Positions 8,982 through 16,120 of a stretch of 29,712 nt of DNA are shown one piece after another. The notes under the pieces are model-generated. The model was not told the DNA's origin. It saw only the letters and a program-made list of their open reading frames with translations, and did no database searches. The stretch spans positions 1 to 29,712 of the forward strand of contig JBDTNL010000048.1 of the NCBI GenBank assembly GCA_039933785.1. Direction: 5' to 3'. Every line of letters starts with the position of its first letter. Within the stretch, counting starts at the first letter, position 1. The translations under genes were made by a program, and so were the position numbers. The DNA is from JBDTNL01 sp039933785 (GTDB lineage: Bacteria > Acidobacteriota > Thermoanaerobaculia > Multivoradales > JAGPDF01).

Positions 8982-9463
8982 GTCTTTCCGGGCAGACTCC
9001 GAACCCGAGCGATGAGATCGCTGGTAGCGTGATCCTTGGGGTCGCCCACCAAGACGGTGCGCCCACCGTAGGCCGCGACGACGCTGTACTCGGGCACCCG
9101 CTCGGGAGTGCCATAGTCGGTGCCTTTGCAGTGCACGTCGGGCTGCAGGAGGGCGAGCAGAGGCGCAGGCGAATCGCCCGCGAAGACGATGACGAAGTCC
9201 ACCGGTTTCAGTGCAGCGAGCAACTCGGCACGCTCGACCGCGGGGACCACGGGGCGGCCGGGCCCTTTAAGTCGGGCGACGGAATCATCGTCGTTGATTG
9301 CCACCACCAGCACATCGGCCTCGGCGGCAGCGGCCTGCAGATAGCGCAGGTGACCGACGTGCAGGAGATCGAAGTGCCCGTTGGCGAGCGCCACCGTGCG
9401 ACCCCTCGCCTTGAGATCGGCCAGCGATTCGGCGAGCGCCCCGGCGTCTAGTACGAGGCCCAT
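8978..9463 (-). CDS. rfaE2: D-glycero-beta-D-manno-heptose 1-phosphate adenylyltransferase (RfaE2/HldE C-terminal domain)
   Basis: A 161-residue nucleotidyltransferase that joins ATP and heptose 1-phosphate to give ADP-D-glycero-D-manno-heptose, the last activation step before epimerisation. The cytidylyltransferase-like signature is NGHFDLLHVGHLRYLQ (29-43ish) with the catalytic HxGH at His35/His38, and KGTDYGTPERVPE and a TSDLI sequence lie near the C-terminus. Length fits the stand-alone RfaE2 family; in enteric bacteria the domain is fused to the kinase as HldE. Its ATG lies inside the kinase gene (16-nt overlap), and its stop overlaps the heptosyltransferase start by 4 nt, so the three genes form one translationally coupled unit. 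The functional call is strong from motif plus neighbours. Confidence 0.94.
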   Translation of the reverse strand: MGLVLDAGALAESLADLKARGRTVALANGHFDLLHVGHLRYLQAAAAEADVLVVAINDDDSVARLKGPGRPVVPAVERAELLAALKPVDFVIVFAGDSPAPLLALLQPDVHCKGTDYGTPERVPEYSVVAAYGGRTVLVGDPKDHATSDLIARVRSLPGKT

Positions 9464-10497
9464 TGCACGTTCCCTGATGAGCCGGCATCGTTGCGCACGG
9501 CGTCGGAGAGCTCGTCACGTGTCAGCGTCGCGGTGCCCATTTTCATCACCACGATGCCGCCGGCATAGTTCGCAAGCAGCGCGGCCTCGAAGGGGGTTGC
9601 ACCGGCCGCGAGGGCGAGGGCGAAAGTACCCATGACGGTGTCGCCGGCGCCGGTGACATCCGCCACCTGGTCGGTGCCGTGCACCGGAATTTCGGCCAAC
9701 CTGCCGTTGGCAAACAGGGCCATGCCGCGACTGCCGCGCGTGACCAGGAGAAAGCGGCCGCGCAGGCGCTCGAGGATACGCTTGCCGCTTTCGGCGAGCG
9801 TCTTCGGATGCTCACCGATCGGTCCACCGAGCAGATTCTCGGCCTCCTCCTCATTTGGAGTGGCGGCGTCGAGTCCGGAGAAGTCCGCCAGCCTGTAGCG
9901 TGAATCGCAGAGGATGAGGCCAGCGCTTCCGATCGCCGAGCGCACGGCCGGTAGAAGGGCTGGCTCCGCGCTGCCATAGCCATAGTCGCTGAGCACCGCC
10001 ACCCGGGCGGAGCCTTGCCAGTCGCGCAATTGGCGCGCGAGTTTCTCGCGCTCCTCGACGGTCAGCTCCAGCCGATCCTCGATGTCGTAGCGCACGATCT
10101 GTTGCTTGATCGCATGCCTGCCGCCGGCAAGGATGCGCGTTTTCGTCGGCGTGCGAAAGCCCGACCGGACCAGGACCCCCTCCGTCGCGGCGCCGTGTTC
10201 ACGAAGCGCCGCCATCAGTTCACGACCGGAGGCGTCGTCGCCGACGACGCCAAGGGTCAAGGGGATTCCGCCCAGGGCGGCGACGTTCGCGACCGCGTTG
10301 GCGCCGCCGCCCGGGGCGAGAACCTCGCCCTCGTAGCTCAGGATGAGCACCGGAGCCTCCCGACTGATCCGCTTGGGTGTGCCGCTCAGAAAGCGATCGG
10401 CGACCAGATCGGCGAGCAGAATGACGCGCTGTCCAGCCAACTGATCGACTAGGCTCAGGAGTCGTTCCGTAGTCGGAAGTGGCTGTTCTGCAACCAT
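9448..10497 (-). CDS. rfaE1: D-glycero-beta-D-manno-heptose-7-phosphate kinase (RfaE1/HldE N-terminal domain)
   Basis: A 349-residue PfkB/ribokinase-family sugar kinase that phosphorylates heptose 7-phosphate at C1, making the bisphosphate for LPS core heptose. Visible are the substrate-binding PGGGANAVANVAALGG (62-77), the ATNPEEAE-like box AATPNEEEAENLL (211-223) and the signature DVTGAGDTVMG (280-290), in which Asp286 is the catalytic base. It is followed by the overlapping adenylyltransferase gene, the two halves of the enteric HldE fusion kept as separate genes. It is first of the operon hldE1-hldE2-waaC and is divergent from the sigma factor gene. The ATG lacks a Shine-Dalgarno; TAGACT lies 11 nt upstream, suggesting a very short leader. 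Confidence 0.94.
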   Translation of the reverse strand: MVAEQPLPTTERLLSLVDQLAGQRVILLADLVADRFLSGTPKRISREAPVLILSYEGEVLAPGGGANAVANVAALGGIPLTLGVVGDDASGRELMAALREHGAATEGVLVRSGFRTPTKTRILAGGRHAIKQQIVRYDIEDRLELTVEEREKLARQLRDWQGSARVAVLSDYGYGSAEPALLPAVRSAIGSAGLILCDSRYRLADFSGLDAATPNEEEAENLLGGPIGEHPKTLAESGKRILERLRGRFLLVTRGSRGMALFANGRLAEIPVHGTDQVADVTGAGDTVMGTFALALAAGATPFEAALLANYAGGIVVMKMGTATLTRDELSDAVRNDAGSSGNVQWASY

Positions 10498-10508
10498 TTG
10501 GGAGGCAA

Positions 10509-10514
10509 AGTCTA
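10509..10514 (-). promoter_or_regulatory. Candidate -10 element of the heptose operon (TAGACT)
   Basis: TAGACT on the minus strand ends 11 nt before the kinase ATG, within CTCTGGTAGACT, nearly identical to the element before pilB. There is no Shine-Dalgarno and no clear -35, so this is a tentative near-leaderless promoter. Confidence 0.35.
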
Positions 10515-10547
10515 CCAGAGGGCATGCTGGCCTCGTCGCGATGGGTG

Positions 10548-10553
10548 TATCGT
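10548..10553 (+). promoter_or_regulatory. Candidate -10 element of the ECF sigma operon (TATCGT)
   Basis: TATCGT ends 9 nt before the ATG at 10563, the same spacing as at other start codons here. A short AGAGG also lies just before the ATG. No -35 was recognised, and an ECF-type autoregulated promoter could not be identified. Confidence 0.25.
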
Positions 10554-10562
10554 GCAGAGGCG

Positions 10563-11195
10563 ATGGACGCTCCGGTCATGCCCGTGCTCGCGGGACCGCC
10601 ATTCGAAGACGCGGCGATGCCGTATCTCGATGCGCTGTACAACACAGCGTATCGAATGAGCCGCAACGCCGAAGACGCCGAGGACCTGATTCAGGAAACG
10701 TATCTGAAGGCGTACAAGAACTACGACAAGTTCGAACCCGGGACCAACCTGAAAGCGTGGCTCTTCAAGATTATGAAGAACACGTTCATCAACGGCTACC
10801 GCAAGAAGCAGCAGACGCCGCCGCAGAGCGACTTCGCGGATATCGAGGGCGCGTTCGAGAACCAGTTGAGCGACGAGGCCGGCGGCAGGATCAAGAACCC
10901 CGAGGATGAATTCCTCGAGAATGTCCTCGACGAGGATGTTCAGCAGGCCCTCGATGCGCTGCCTCAGGACTACCGCATGGTCGTCCTTCTGGCGGATATC
11001 GAAGGATTCTCCTACAAGGAAATCGCCGAGATTCTGGAGATCCCTCAGGGCACGGTCATGAGTCGTCTCTATCGAGGACGTCGTCTCTTGGAAGACGCCA
11101 TGCTGCAGTATGCCGAGGAGCATGGCTATCTTCGCGATGGCGCGCCGACCAAGATGCGCAGCCGCGGGGCCGGCCGGCGGTCTACCGGGGAATAA
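10563..11195 (+). CDS. ECF-type RNA polymerase sigma-70 factor (RpoE/SigH-like)
   Basis: A 210-residue extracytoplasmic-function sigma factor that directs RNA polymerase to stress-responsive promoters. Region 2 runs from about residue 20 to 85, with DALYNTAYRMSRNAEDAED and DLIQETYLKAYKNYDKFEPG (41-60), then NLKAWLFKIMKNTFINGYRKK. An acidic linker (91-122) follows. Region 4 is at about 127-180, with LPQDYRMVVLLADIEGFSYKEI and the HTH IPQGTVMSRLYRGRRLL contacting the -35. The frame is open further upstream, but earlier starts overlap the divergent kinase gene; ATG 10563 leaves a normal short lead before region 2. The next gene, 57 nt downstream, encodes a zinc anti-sigma factor, the usual ECF partner, so activity is probably controlled by release from it. 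The signal is unknown. Confidence 0.93.
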   Translation: MDAPVMPVLAGPPFEDAAMPYLDALYNTAYRMSRNAEDAEDLIQETYLKAYKNYDKFEPGTNLKAWLFKIMKNTFINGYRKKQQTPPQSDFADIEGAFENQLSDEAGGRIKNPEDEFLENVLDEDVQQALDALPQDYRMVVLLADIEGFSYKEIAEILEIPQGTVMSRLYRGRRLLEDAMLQYAEEHGYLRDGAPTKMRSRGAGRRSTGE

Positions 11196-11252
11196 AGCCA
11201 AGAGACTAAGCGTTGAAACAACGGAAGTTATGAGCGCGGAGACGGGCCAGCA

Positions 11253-11507
11253 ATGAATTGCCACGAAGTCCGACAGGTGGTCTTCCTAGTGACCGACAAC
11301 GAGGCCGGCCAAGAGGTCGTGATCTCGTTTCGTCAGCATCTGGAGACCTGTTCGGAGTGCGCCCGGCAGGCACAGTACCTGCAGAGGTTGTTGACACTGG
11401 TGCGCCAGCGCTGTTGCCGCGTTTCGGCTCCGGCGCACTTGCGACTTCGGATCCTGGCAACTGTCCGCCGGGACGGGACGGACCAGGATTTTCAGGAGGG
11501 CCTTTGA
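11253..11507 (+). CDS. Zinc-finger anti-sigma factor (ZAS family)
   Basis: An 84-residue soluble protein with the zinc-binding anti-sigma pattern: early Cys3, then HLETCSEC (His29, Cys33, Cys36), the HxxxCxxC core of ZAS proteins such as RsrA and ChrR. In that family the domain binds region 2 of the ECF factor and releases it on redox or other stress when zinc is lost. Two further cysteines (Cys54, Cys55) could take part in a thiol switch, which is inference. There is no membrane segment, so it acts in the cytoplasm. It follows the sigma gene and overlaps the downstream thioredoxin-like gene by 1 nt (TGATG), so all three are likely coexpressed. Confidence 0.9.
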   Translation: MNCHEVRQVVFLVTDNEAGQEVVISFRQHLETCSECARQAQYLQRLLTLVRQRCCRVSAPAHLRLRILATVRRDGTDQDFQEGL

Positions 11508-11965
11508 TGCGGATTCGTGGCTCTATGCTGATTGCTTTTGCGCTCGCTCTGGGAGTTCGGGGGACGGCGGACGCCATGGCTCAGGCGTTTTCCCTTTCCG
11601 GGCTGGAGGGCGGCAGCCTGAGCGAGACCGACCTCGGCAAAGGGAACACTGTAGTCGTCTTGTGGGCATCGTGGTCGCCGAGAGGTCGCAACGTTGCCGA
11701 GCGGGTGAATTCCCTTGCCCAACAAACCGGTAAGCGAGCTACGGTCGTTGCAGTGAACTACCAAGAGGACCGCGCGACGGCCAAGCAGTTCGTTGCCTCG
11801 AGTCCGTTTAGCGTGCCGGTCTATCTCGACGCCGAGGGCGCGTTGGCGAAGAAGTTCAAGCTCGCGAGCCTGCCTGGGCTGTTGGTCATCAAGAATGGCG
11901 CCGTTGCCTACCAGGGGCGACTCCCGGACGACCTGCAAAAGGTCGTCGATGATGCTCTGAACTGA
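11507..11965 (+). CDS. Exported thioredoxin-fold (TlpA/ResA-like) protein lacking the CxxC
   Basis: A 152-residue protein with an N-terminal signal (MRIRGSMLIAFALALGVRG, cleavage near ADA-MAQA) and a TlpA/ResA-type thioredoxin domain. The strand NTVVVLWASWS leads to where CxxC should be; here it reads Ser57-Pro58-Arg59-Gly60, so both redox cysteines are absent. The rest of the fold persists: VVAVNYQED, VPVYLD, and the cis-proline loop LASLPGLLVIKNG (Pro123). The mature protein has no cysteine. It cannot be a thiol oxidoreductase by the usual mechanism and may be a binding or sensing protein. A strong AGGAGG (11494-11499) lies 7 nt before the ATG, which overlaps the anti-sigma stop by 1 nt. 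The operon context suggests envelope sensing or regulation. Confidence 0.9.
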   Translation: MRIRGSMLIAFALALGVRGTADAMAQAFSLSGLEGGSLSETDLGKGNTVVVLWASWSPRGRNVAERVNSLAQQTGKRATVVAVNYQEDRATAKQFVASSPFSVPVYLDAEGALAKKFKLASLPGLLVIKNGAVAYQGRLPDDLQKVVDDALN

Positions 11966-11979
11966 GGGCTCTCGGACAG

Positions 11980-12001
11980 GCCATAGCCGCTAGGCTATGG
12001 C
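11980..12001. other. Perfect 9-bp inverted repeat after the sigma operon
   Basis: GCCATAGCC (11980-11988) pairs with GGCTATGGC (11993-12001) around a GCTA loop, 14 nt after the thioredoxin-like stop. No T-run follows on either strand, so it is either an atypical transcription terminator or an operator for the M23 peptidase gene downstream. Confidence 0.55.
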
Positions 12002-12084
12002 AATTCTTGTGCTAAACTTCCTCCCGAGCAGTCCAAAAAAGTCCACCCAACGGCACTGCAAGACATCTCTCGGGAAGGCGGCTC

Positions 12085-13431
12085 ATGGAGAATTCTTTTC
12101 CCGCCAAGAAATTGCCATGGGCGTCGCGGATCGGGATTTTTTCCCTGACGTTCGTTTCGTTGGCGGGAGTGGCTGCCGCCGAACGTGAGCTTCGTCGCAG
12201 TGCCGAGCTTCCCCTGCCGGCGTTACCGATTGCTTTCGAAAAGGCCGCCGAGGCGCGGGCGCTCTCTTTTGTCGCTGCGCGCCCGGTCGCGGAAGTCAGC
12301 TTGAAGCGCGGACAGACCCTCTCGGATGCACTCGTTGGCCTCGGACTCGACAACGCTGCCGCGCAAGTGGCGAGCCAAGCTGCCTTGCGGTACGTGGATC
12401 CGCGAAGCCTCCAGCCGGGCGACCGGTTCTTGGCTTTTGGAGCGAGCGGCTCGGAGAGGGCAACCATTGAGGTTGCGCTCAACGGAAGAGGCCAACTCCG
12501 CCTGGACCGCAAGGGCGAGAGTTGGAGCTCATCTTGGCGCCCGTGTGAGCGTTCAGTGCGAGTCCGTACGCTGGATGGCGTCCTCTCGGGTTCCCTCGAG
12601 GGCTCGATTCGCACCGCCGGTGGCAATCCGATGCTGGCGTATCGGATGTCCGATGTTTTGCAATGGGACTTGGACTTCAACCGCGACTTGCAGCCCGGCG
12701 ATCGGTTCTCGGTGCTGTACGAAGACGTCACCTTGGACGGCGTGCCGACCGGGCCCGGGGCTGTACTGGCGCTGCGCTACTCGGCGGGAAGCAGAAAGCT
12801 CGAGGCCTATCGATTCGGTGCCGCGGACTACTACGACGCGGAAGGTCGGCCGCTGAGGAAGATGTTCCTGAAGTCGCCCCTTCCCTACTCGCGAGTCACT
12901 TCACGATTTTCAACCCAGCGATTCCATCCGATCCTCAAGAAAGTCGTGCCGCATTGGGGAATCGACCTGGGCGCGCCGATCGGCACGCCCGTGCGCGCCA
13001 CAGCGTCAGGTGTAGTTCTGTCGGCGGGCTGGGATGGCGGCGGCGGCAAGGCGATCAAGATCCGGCACCCCAGCGGCTACATCACCGGCTACCTACACCT
13101 GTCGAGATTTGCCCCTGAGGTCCATGCGGGAGCGCGAGTCGGACAGGGTGATGTCATCGGTTTCGTCGGTCAAACAGGCCTCGCTACCGGTCCGCACCTG
13201 GACTACCGAGTTCAGCTTCGCGGATCCTGGTTAGATCCCATGAGCTTGAAAGCCGTCGAAGCGCCGGTCATTGCGCAGAAGGAGCTGCCGGACTTCAAGG
13301 CGTGGCGCGATTCCTTGCGGGCGAGTCTGACGGGTTCAGCGGCGTTGCCGACGGCGCCATCCCGGGGCAAGGGTCTGCTGCCGGCGCGCCGCGAGGCGCC
13401 TGATGTTGTGGCTGCGGCGGCTCGCCGCTAA
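12085..13431 (+). CDS. M23 family metallopeptidase (LytM/peptidoglycan endopeptidase-like)
   Basis: A 448-residue exported or membrane-anchored protein with an N-terminal hydrophobic segment (residues 15-32), an OapA/LysM-like middle portion (VSLKRGQTLSDALVGLGL; PGDRFSVLYEDV) and a C-terminal LytM/M23 domain (about 265-390). Family members cleave peptide cross-links in peptidoglycan. Metal ligands appear as His290 and Asp294 in HWGIDLGAP, with catalytic His338 (YLHLS) and His371 in GPHLDYRV. The usual HxH pair reads His371-Leu-Asp373, so one zinc ligand is Asp rather than His. GGAAGG (12073-12078) precedes the ATG by 6 nt. A short basic tail follows the domain. It stands alone, converging on the RAHIIT-protein gene with only 17 nt between and no terminator. 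Confidence 0.9.
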   Translation: MENSFPAKKLPWASRIGIFSLTFVSLAGVAAAERELRRSAELPLPALPIAFEKAAEARALSFVAARPVAEVSLKRGQTLSDALVGLGLDNAAAQVASQAALRYVDPRSLQPGDRFLAFGASGSERATIEVALNGRGQLRLDRKGESWSSSWRPCERSVRVRTLDGVLSGSLEGSIRTAGGNPMLAYRMSDVLQWDLDFNRDLQPGDRFSVLYEDVTLDGVPTGPGAVLALRYSAGSRKLEAYRFGAADYYDAEGRPLRKMFLKSPLPYSRVTSRFSTQRFHPILKKVVPHWGIDLGAPIGTPVRATASGVVLSAGWDGGGGKAIKIRHPSGYITGYLHLSRFAPEVHAGARVGQGDVIGFVGQTGLATGPHLDYRVQLRGSWLDPMSLKAVEAPVIAQKELPDFKAWRDSLRASLTGSAALPTAPSRGKGLLPARREAPDVVAAAARR

Positions 13432-13448
13432 CGAAGAAAACTCTAAGG

Positions 13449-14822
13449 TCAGTGCCCCCGCAGGCGCTCGCTGAGCAAGCGATACGCCGCGGAGTGCGTA
13501 AGCGTGTCGCTAAGGACCAGGGAGACCGGCTCCGTCCAGCCCTGATCAGTCGACTCGCAGTACAGGACGTTTCCCGCCGTGTCGTCCCACGCCGTTGTGA
13601 CGCGCGCGCCGTCCGAGGAGAGGAACATCGACGTGGGTCCGGAACCGGTGATGGGGGCCGGACGGCTGGACACCAATCGCAACTGAACCGACTGAGCGGG
13701 AGCGGTCGGCGAGGTGGAGGTCGAAGAGGCCTGCGCCAGCGTCAGGAGCGTCGCGCTGTTGCCACCGGATGCGCTCAGCCCGGCCTGCATCAATCCAGCG
13801 CCAGCCCGCACGAGGAAGTTGCGGATGTCGCTCGCCAACAATTCGTTGTCGCTCGCCGGCAAGCCGCTGGTGATGATGTGGGCACGGACCTGATCGCCAA
13901 GGAAGCTGAGGACGTTGGCACTCAAACGTCCGCCGCGTCCACCGGTGATGATGTGAGCCCGCACGTCGTCTCCGAGGCCGCCGAGGTTGCCCTGCCAGTT
14001 CCGCCCGCCGGTGATGATGTGCGCGCGCTCGGCTTCAGCAAGAGTGCCCAGGTCGCCCGGAACCAGCAGCGCCTCGACCGTCGCGACATGTCCGTTGCGC
14101 GAGTTCGTGAAGCCGATGACAACGCTGTGATCCGACTGACCCGAGAGGACGCGGGGAGACTCATAGAGAGTCTCGGCGATGCGCGGGTCGGGCGATGCCT
14201 CGGTGCTGTCGAGATCATTGAGCGTGAACAGCGGTTGGTCCAAGTCCTGGTACAGGCCGTTGATCAAAACCAGCGGGGCATACAGCACGCGACCGCCCTC
14301 AGCATCTTCCCACCAGATCAGGTGAAGGACGGTCCGCTTGATCGCAGTGCTGCCGCCCAATCCGTCATCCACCGAGAACCTGTCTTGTGTCAGGACGATT
14401 TGAGGCGAGCTCTTGACGGCGAAGGAGTTGCCGAAAATCAAGATAGGCGCGCTCCACTGGCCATCTTGCAGGCTGCGCAGGTAGAGCAGTGTGTTGATAT
14501 TGAAGCGGGTTTGCCAAAGCAGGAACACCGTCCCTGTTTCGTCCACGAGCACGTAGGGCGCGGACTCGGTCTCGGCCCCGTCGGTGTCGGGCACCATCTG
14601 GCGAACCGGCGCCTGCCCGGGTCGGTTGATGTCGAGCGCGAGGACCGAATAGGACTGGTTGTAGGCGTTCACCTGTCTGGGGAAAAGCTGCTTCATGGTG
14701 CCGGTCGAGATCGAGTACACGCTGCCGTCGGCGCCCAGCGCCGAGCTGGAAGTGCCTCGCGCCAATCCCGGCAGAGCGACGGTGAGCAGCAGAGCACTGC
14801 ACAGGAGGCCGAAGCGACGCAT
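13449..14822 (-). CDS. Exported protein with three RAHIIT repeats, unknown function
   Basis: This 457-residue protein has a clear signal peptide (MRRFGLLCSALLLTVALPGLARG). I do not recognise a family. The first half looks like a beta-propeller or surface-sensor fold with sequences such as YVLVDETGTVFLLWQTR and HLIWWEDAEGGRVLYAPL. The middle holds RAHIITGGR at 266-274 and 288-296 and RAHIITSGL at 313-321, spaced 22 and 25 residues, each followed by a helix-like linker with LGD(D/Q)V. The C-terminal third is Ser/Thr-rich, then another propeller-like segment (ARVTTAWDDTAGNVLYCES). It is last of a three-gene operon; its ATG overlaps the TPR gene stop by 1 nt. Function could be surface binding, or a carrier of repeated signal peptides (speculation). 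Confidence 0.8.
   Translation of the reverse strand: MRRFGLLCSALLLTVALPGLARGTSSSALGADGSVYSISTGTMKQLFPRQVNAYNQSYSVLALDINRPGQAPVRQMVPDTDGAETESAPYVLVDETGTVFLLWQTRFNINTLLYLRSLQDGQWSAPILIFGNSFAVKSSPQIVLTQDRFSVDDGLGGSTAIKRTVLHLIWWEDAEGGRVLYAPLVLINGLYQDLDQPLFTLNDLDSTEASPDPRIAETLYESPRVLSGQSDHSVVIGFTNSRNGHVATVEALLVPGDLGTLAEAERAHIITGGRNWQGNLGGLGDDVRAHIITGGRGGRLSANVLSFLGDQVRAHIITSGLPASDNELLASDIRNFLVRAGAGLMQAGLSASGGNSATLLTLAQASSTSTSPTAPAQSVQLRLVSSRPAPITGSGPTSMFLSSDGARVTTAWDDTAGNVLYCESTDQGWTEPVSLVLSDTLTHSAAYRLLSERLRGH
13860..14027 (-). repeat. Three in-frame RAHIIT repeats within the exported protein gene
   Basis: The plus-strand ten-mer GTGATGATGT recurs at 13870, 13945 and 14011, 66 and 75 nt apart, encoding the HIIT core each time. 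Flanking bases vary synonymously, so the peptide is conserved more than the DNA, suggesting selection at protein level. Confidence 0.9.
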
Positions 14823-15754
14823 CAGGCCCTCAAGCTCACCATGCCGCGCACGCCAACCGCGAGCAGGAAGTCCGGCAGATGACCGGAGTTGGGGAAGAAT
14901 TCGAGTTGCAACCGAGAGAAGCTCTGGCGCGCCTCGTGGCTAGAGTTGCTGAGGTTCGCGGCCTCGCCAAGCAGATAGAGGGCGTTCTTCAACAGCTCCC
15001 GGTCGCCGTCTTGTTCGGCGCGGCTGATGGCCACACGGGCGTGGCGCAGCGCCAACCGCGGCCGCCCGGCCTCGAGGTGGCCGAACGCGAGGTCGACATG
15101 CACCGAGGCTGTGTAGCGCAAGGCGCCGAGGCGCCGCAAGGCTCTCAGGCTCCGGTAGAGCAGCCCAAAACCGGCAGTCAGATTGGAATCGACGACATGG
15201 GCGTAGCCGAGGTTCTGCTCGATCAAGGCCCGCCACGTCTCCATGGTCCTCGGAATCAACTCCAGCGCAGCGGTGTATTGCTGCTTGGCCTCGTCGGTCC
15301 GGCTCTCGGCGAGACAGGCGTTCCCCAGCAGGTTGAGCGCGGATGCCAGCCATTCGCGGCTGCCCACGAGGAGCGCGCGATCGTACGCCATGCGAGCGTA
15401 AAACGCGGCCTTCTTGGGAAGGCGCTTGAGCTCGTAGGCCCGGCCCAGATTGTTCGCGGCCAGGAAGCAGTTCTCATCGTTGGCGCTGCGCATGAGAACC
15501 TCGCGCAAGCTGCTCACCAATCCGTCGCCGTTCCCGAGCTCAATCGCGACAGAGGCGCGGCCGCAGAGGGCGCGATCCAGGTCGTCTGGCCCCCCGTGAC
15601 GCCGCGCCCATTCCCAGGCGCGATCATAGAGCGCCAGCGATTCGGCGAACTCGCCCAGGCGATAAGCCTGGCGGGCTCGGCGGCGCAGGAGCGAAAACAC
15701 CGCGCGGCGTGGATTGTCGAGGATGGGGTCCATGTTTTTTGGCAAGGGCCTCAA
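14822..15754 (-). CDS. TPR-repeat protein encoded with an XRE regulator
   Basis: A 310-residue cytoplasmic protein made almost wholly of tetratricopeptide-like helical repeats: about 28-50 (AYRLGEFAESLALYDRA), 99-128 (AANNLGRAYELKRLPKKA), 139-166, 179-206, 219-244 and 258-282 (ALYLLGEAANLSNSSHEA). It ends in a hydrophobic tail (FLLAVGVRGMVSL). There is no DNA-binding or catalytic motif, so it should be a protein- or peptide-binding scaffold. The start is taken as TTG 15754, overlapping the XRE stop by 4 nt (TTGA); ATG at 15733 is an alternative without a Shine-Dalgarno. Its tight packing between an HTH regulator and an exported repeat protein recalls RRNPP systems, where HTH and TPR lie in one chain; that comparison is inference. 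Confidence 0.85.
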   Translation of the reverse strand: MRPLPKNMDPILDNPRRAVFSLLRRRARQAYRLGEFAESLALYDRAWEWARRHGGPDDLDRALCGRASVAIELGNGDGLVSSLREVLMRSANDENCFLAANNLGRAYELKRLPKKAAFYARMAYDRALLVGSREWLASALNLLGNACLAESRTDEAKQQYTAALELIPRTMETWRALIEQNLGYAHVVDSNLTAGFGLLYRSLRALRRLGALRYTASVHVDLAFGHLEAGRPRLALRHARVAISRAEQDGDRELLKNALYLLGEAANLSNSSHEARQSFSRLQLEFFPNSGHLPDFLLAVGVRGMVSLRA

Positions 15755-16110
15755 GCGCTCTCGTCGCCTCGCATCTGAGCTCGTTTCACAGCCACTAAAT
15801 TGTACACCTCGCGGCGGGCTTCGCTCGGAAGATCGCTGAGATCGCGAACCAGCTGGAGATTGCGGGGAGTCATGGCGTCCTTGGTCACGGCGTCGAAGAA
15901 CTCGCCGATACCAATGTTGAACTCGGCAAGAATCCGGAAGAGCGTGTCCAGGCTCACCCGATACTCGCCCTTTTCCATGCGCGAGAGATCCGATTGTTGG
16001 ATGCCGATGCGCGCCGACAACTCCGTCTGCGTGAGCTTGTTCTCTTTGCGCAACTCGCGAATCTTTCGACCGACCAGTTGTACCTGGCGAATCTTGTGCA
16101 CGCTAGCCAT
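15751..16110 (-). CDS. XRE-family HTH transcriptional regulator
   Basis: A 119-residue DNA-binding protein with a Cro/C1-type HTH at about 14-66: LVGRKIRELRKENKLTQTEL, then IGIQQSDLSRMEKGEYRVSLDTLFRILAEF. A short C-terminal helical region (85-115) may dimerise. It leads the operon with the TPR and RAHIIT genes and is divergent from the ABC permease. A 19-bp near-perfect palindrome lies across its own promoter (16124-16142), the obvious site for autorepression and possibly for control of the permease. The ATG lacks a Shine-Dalgarno, and the predicted -10 ends 10 nt before it, so the transcript would be nearly leaderless, as for lambda cI from PRM. The regulated signal is unknown. Confidence 0.93.
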   Translation of the reverse strand: MASVHKIRQVQLVGRKIRELRKENKLTQTELSARIGIQQSDLSRMEKGEYRVSLDTLFRILAEFNIGIGEFFDAVTKDAMTPRNLQLVRDLSDLPSEARREVYNLVAVKRAQMRGDESA

Positions 16111-16120
16111 TCTGTCGGGA

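Noticed and set aside
11388..11396. TTGACA-like sequence inside the anti-sigma gene
   Set aside because: No -10 at suitable distance, and it encodes part of the conserved protein.
13452..14882. A 476-codon open frame opposite the RAHIIT protein gene
   Set aside because: The minus-strand product has a signal peptide and tight operon overlap; the antisense one has neither.
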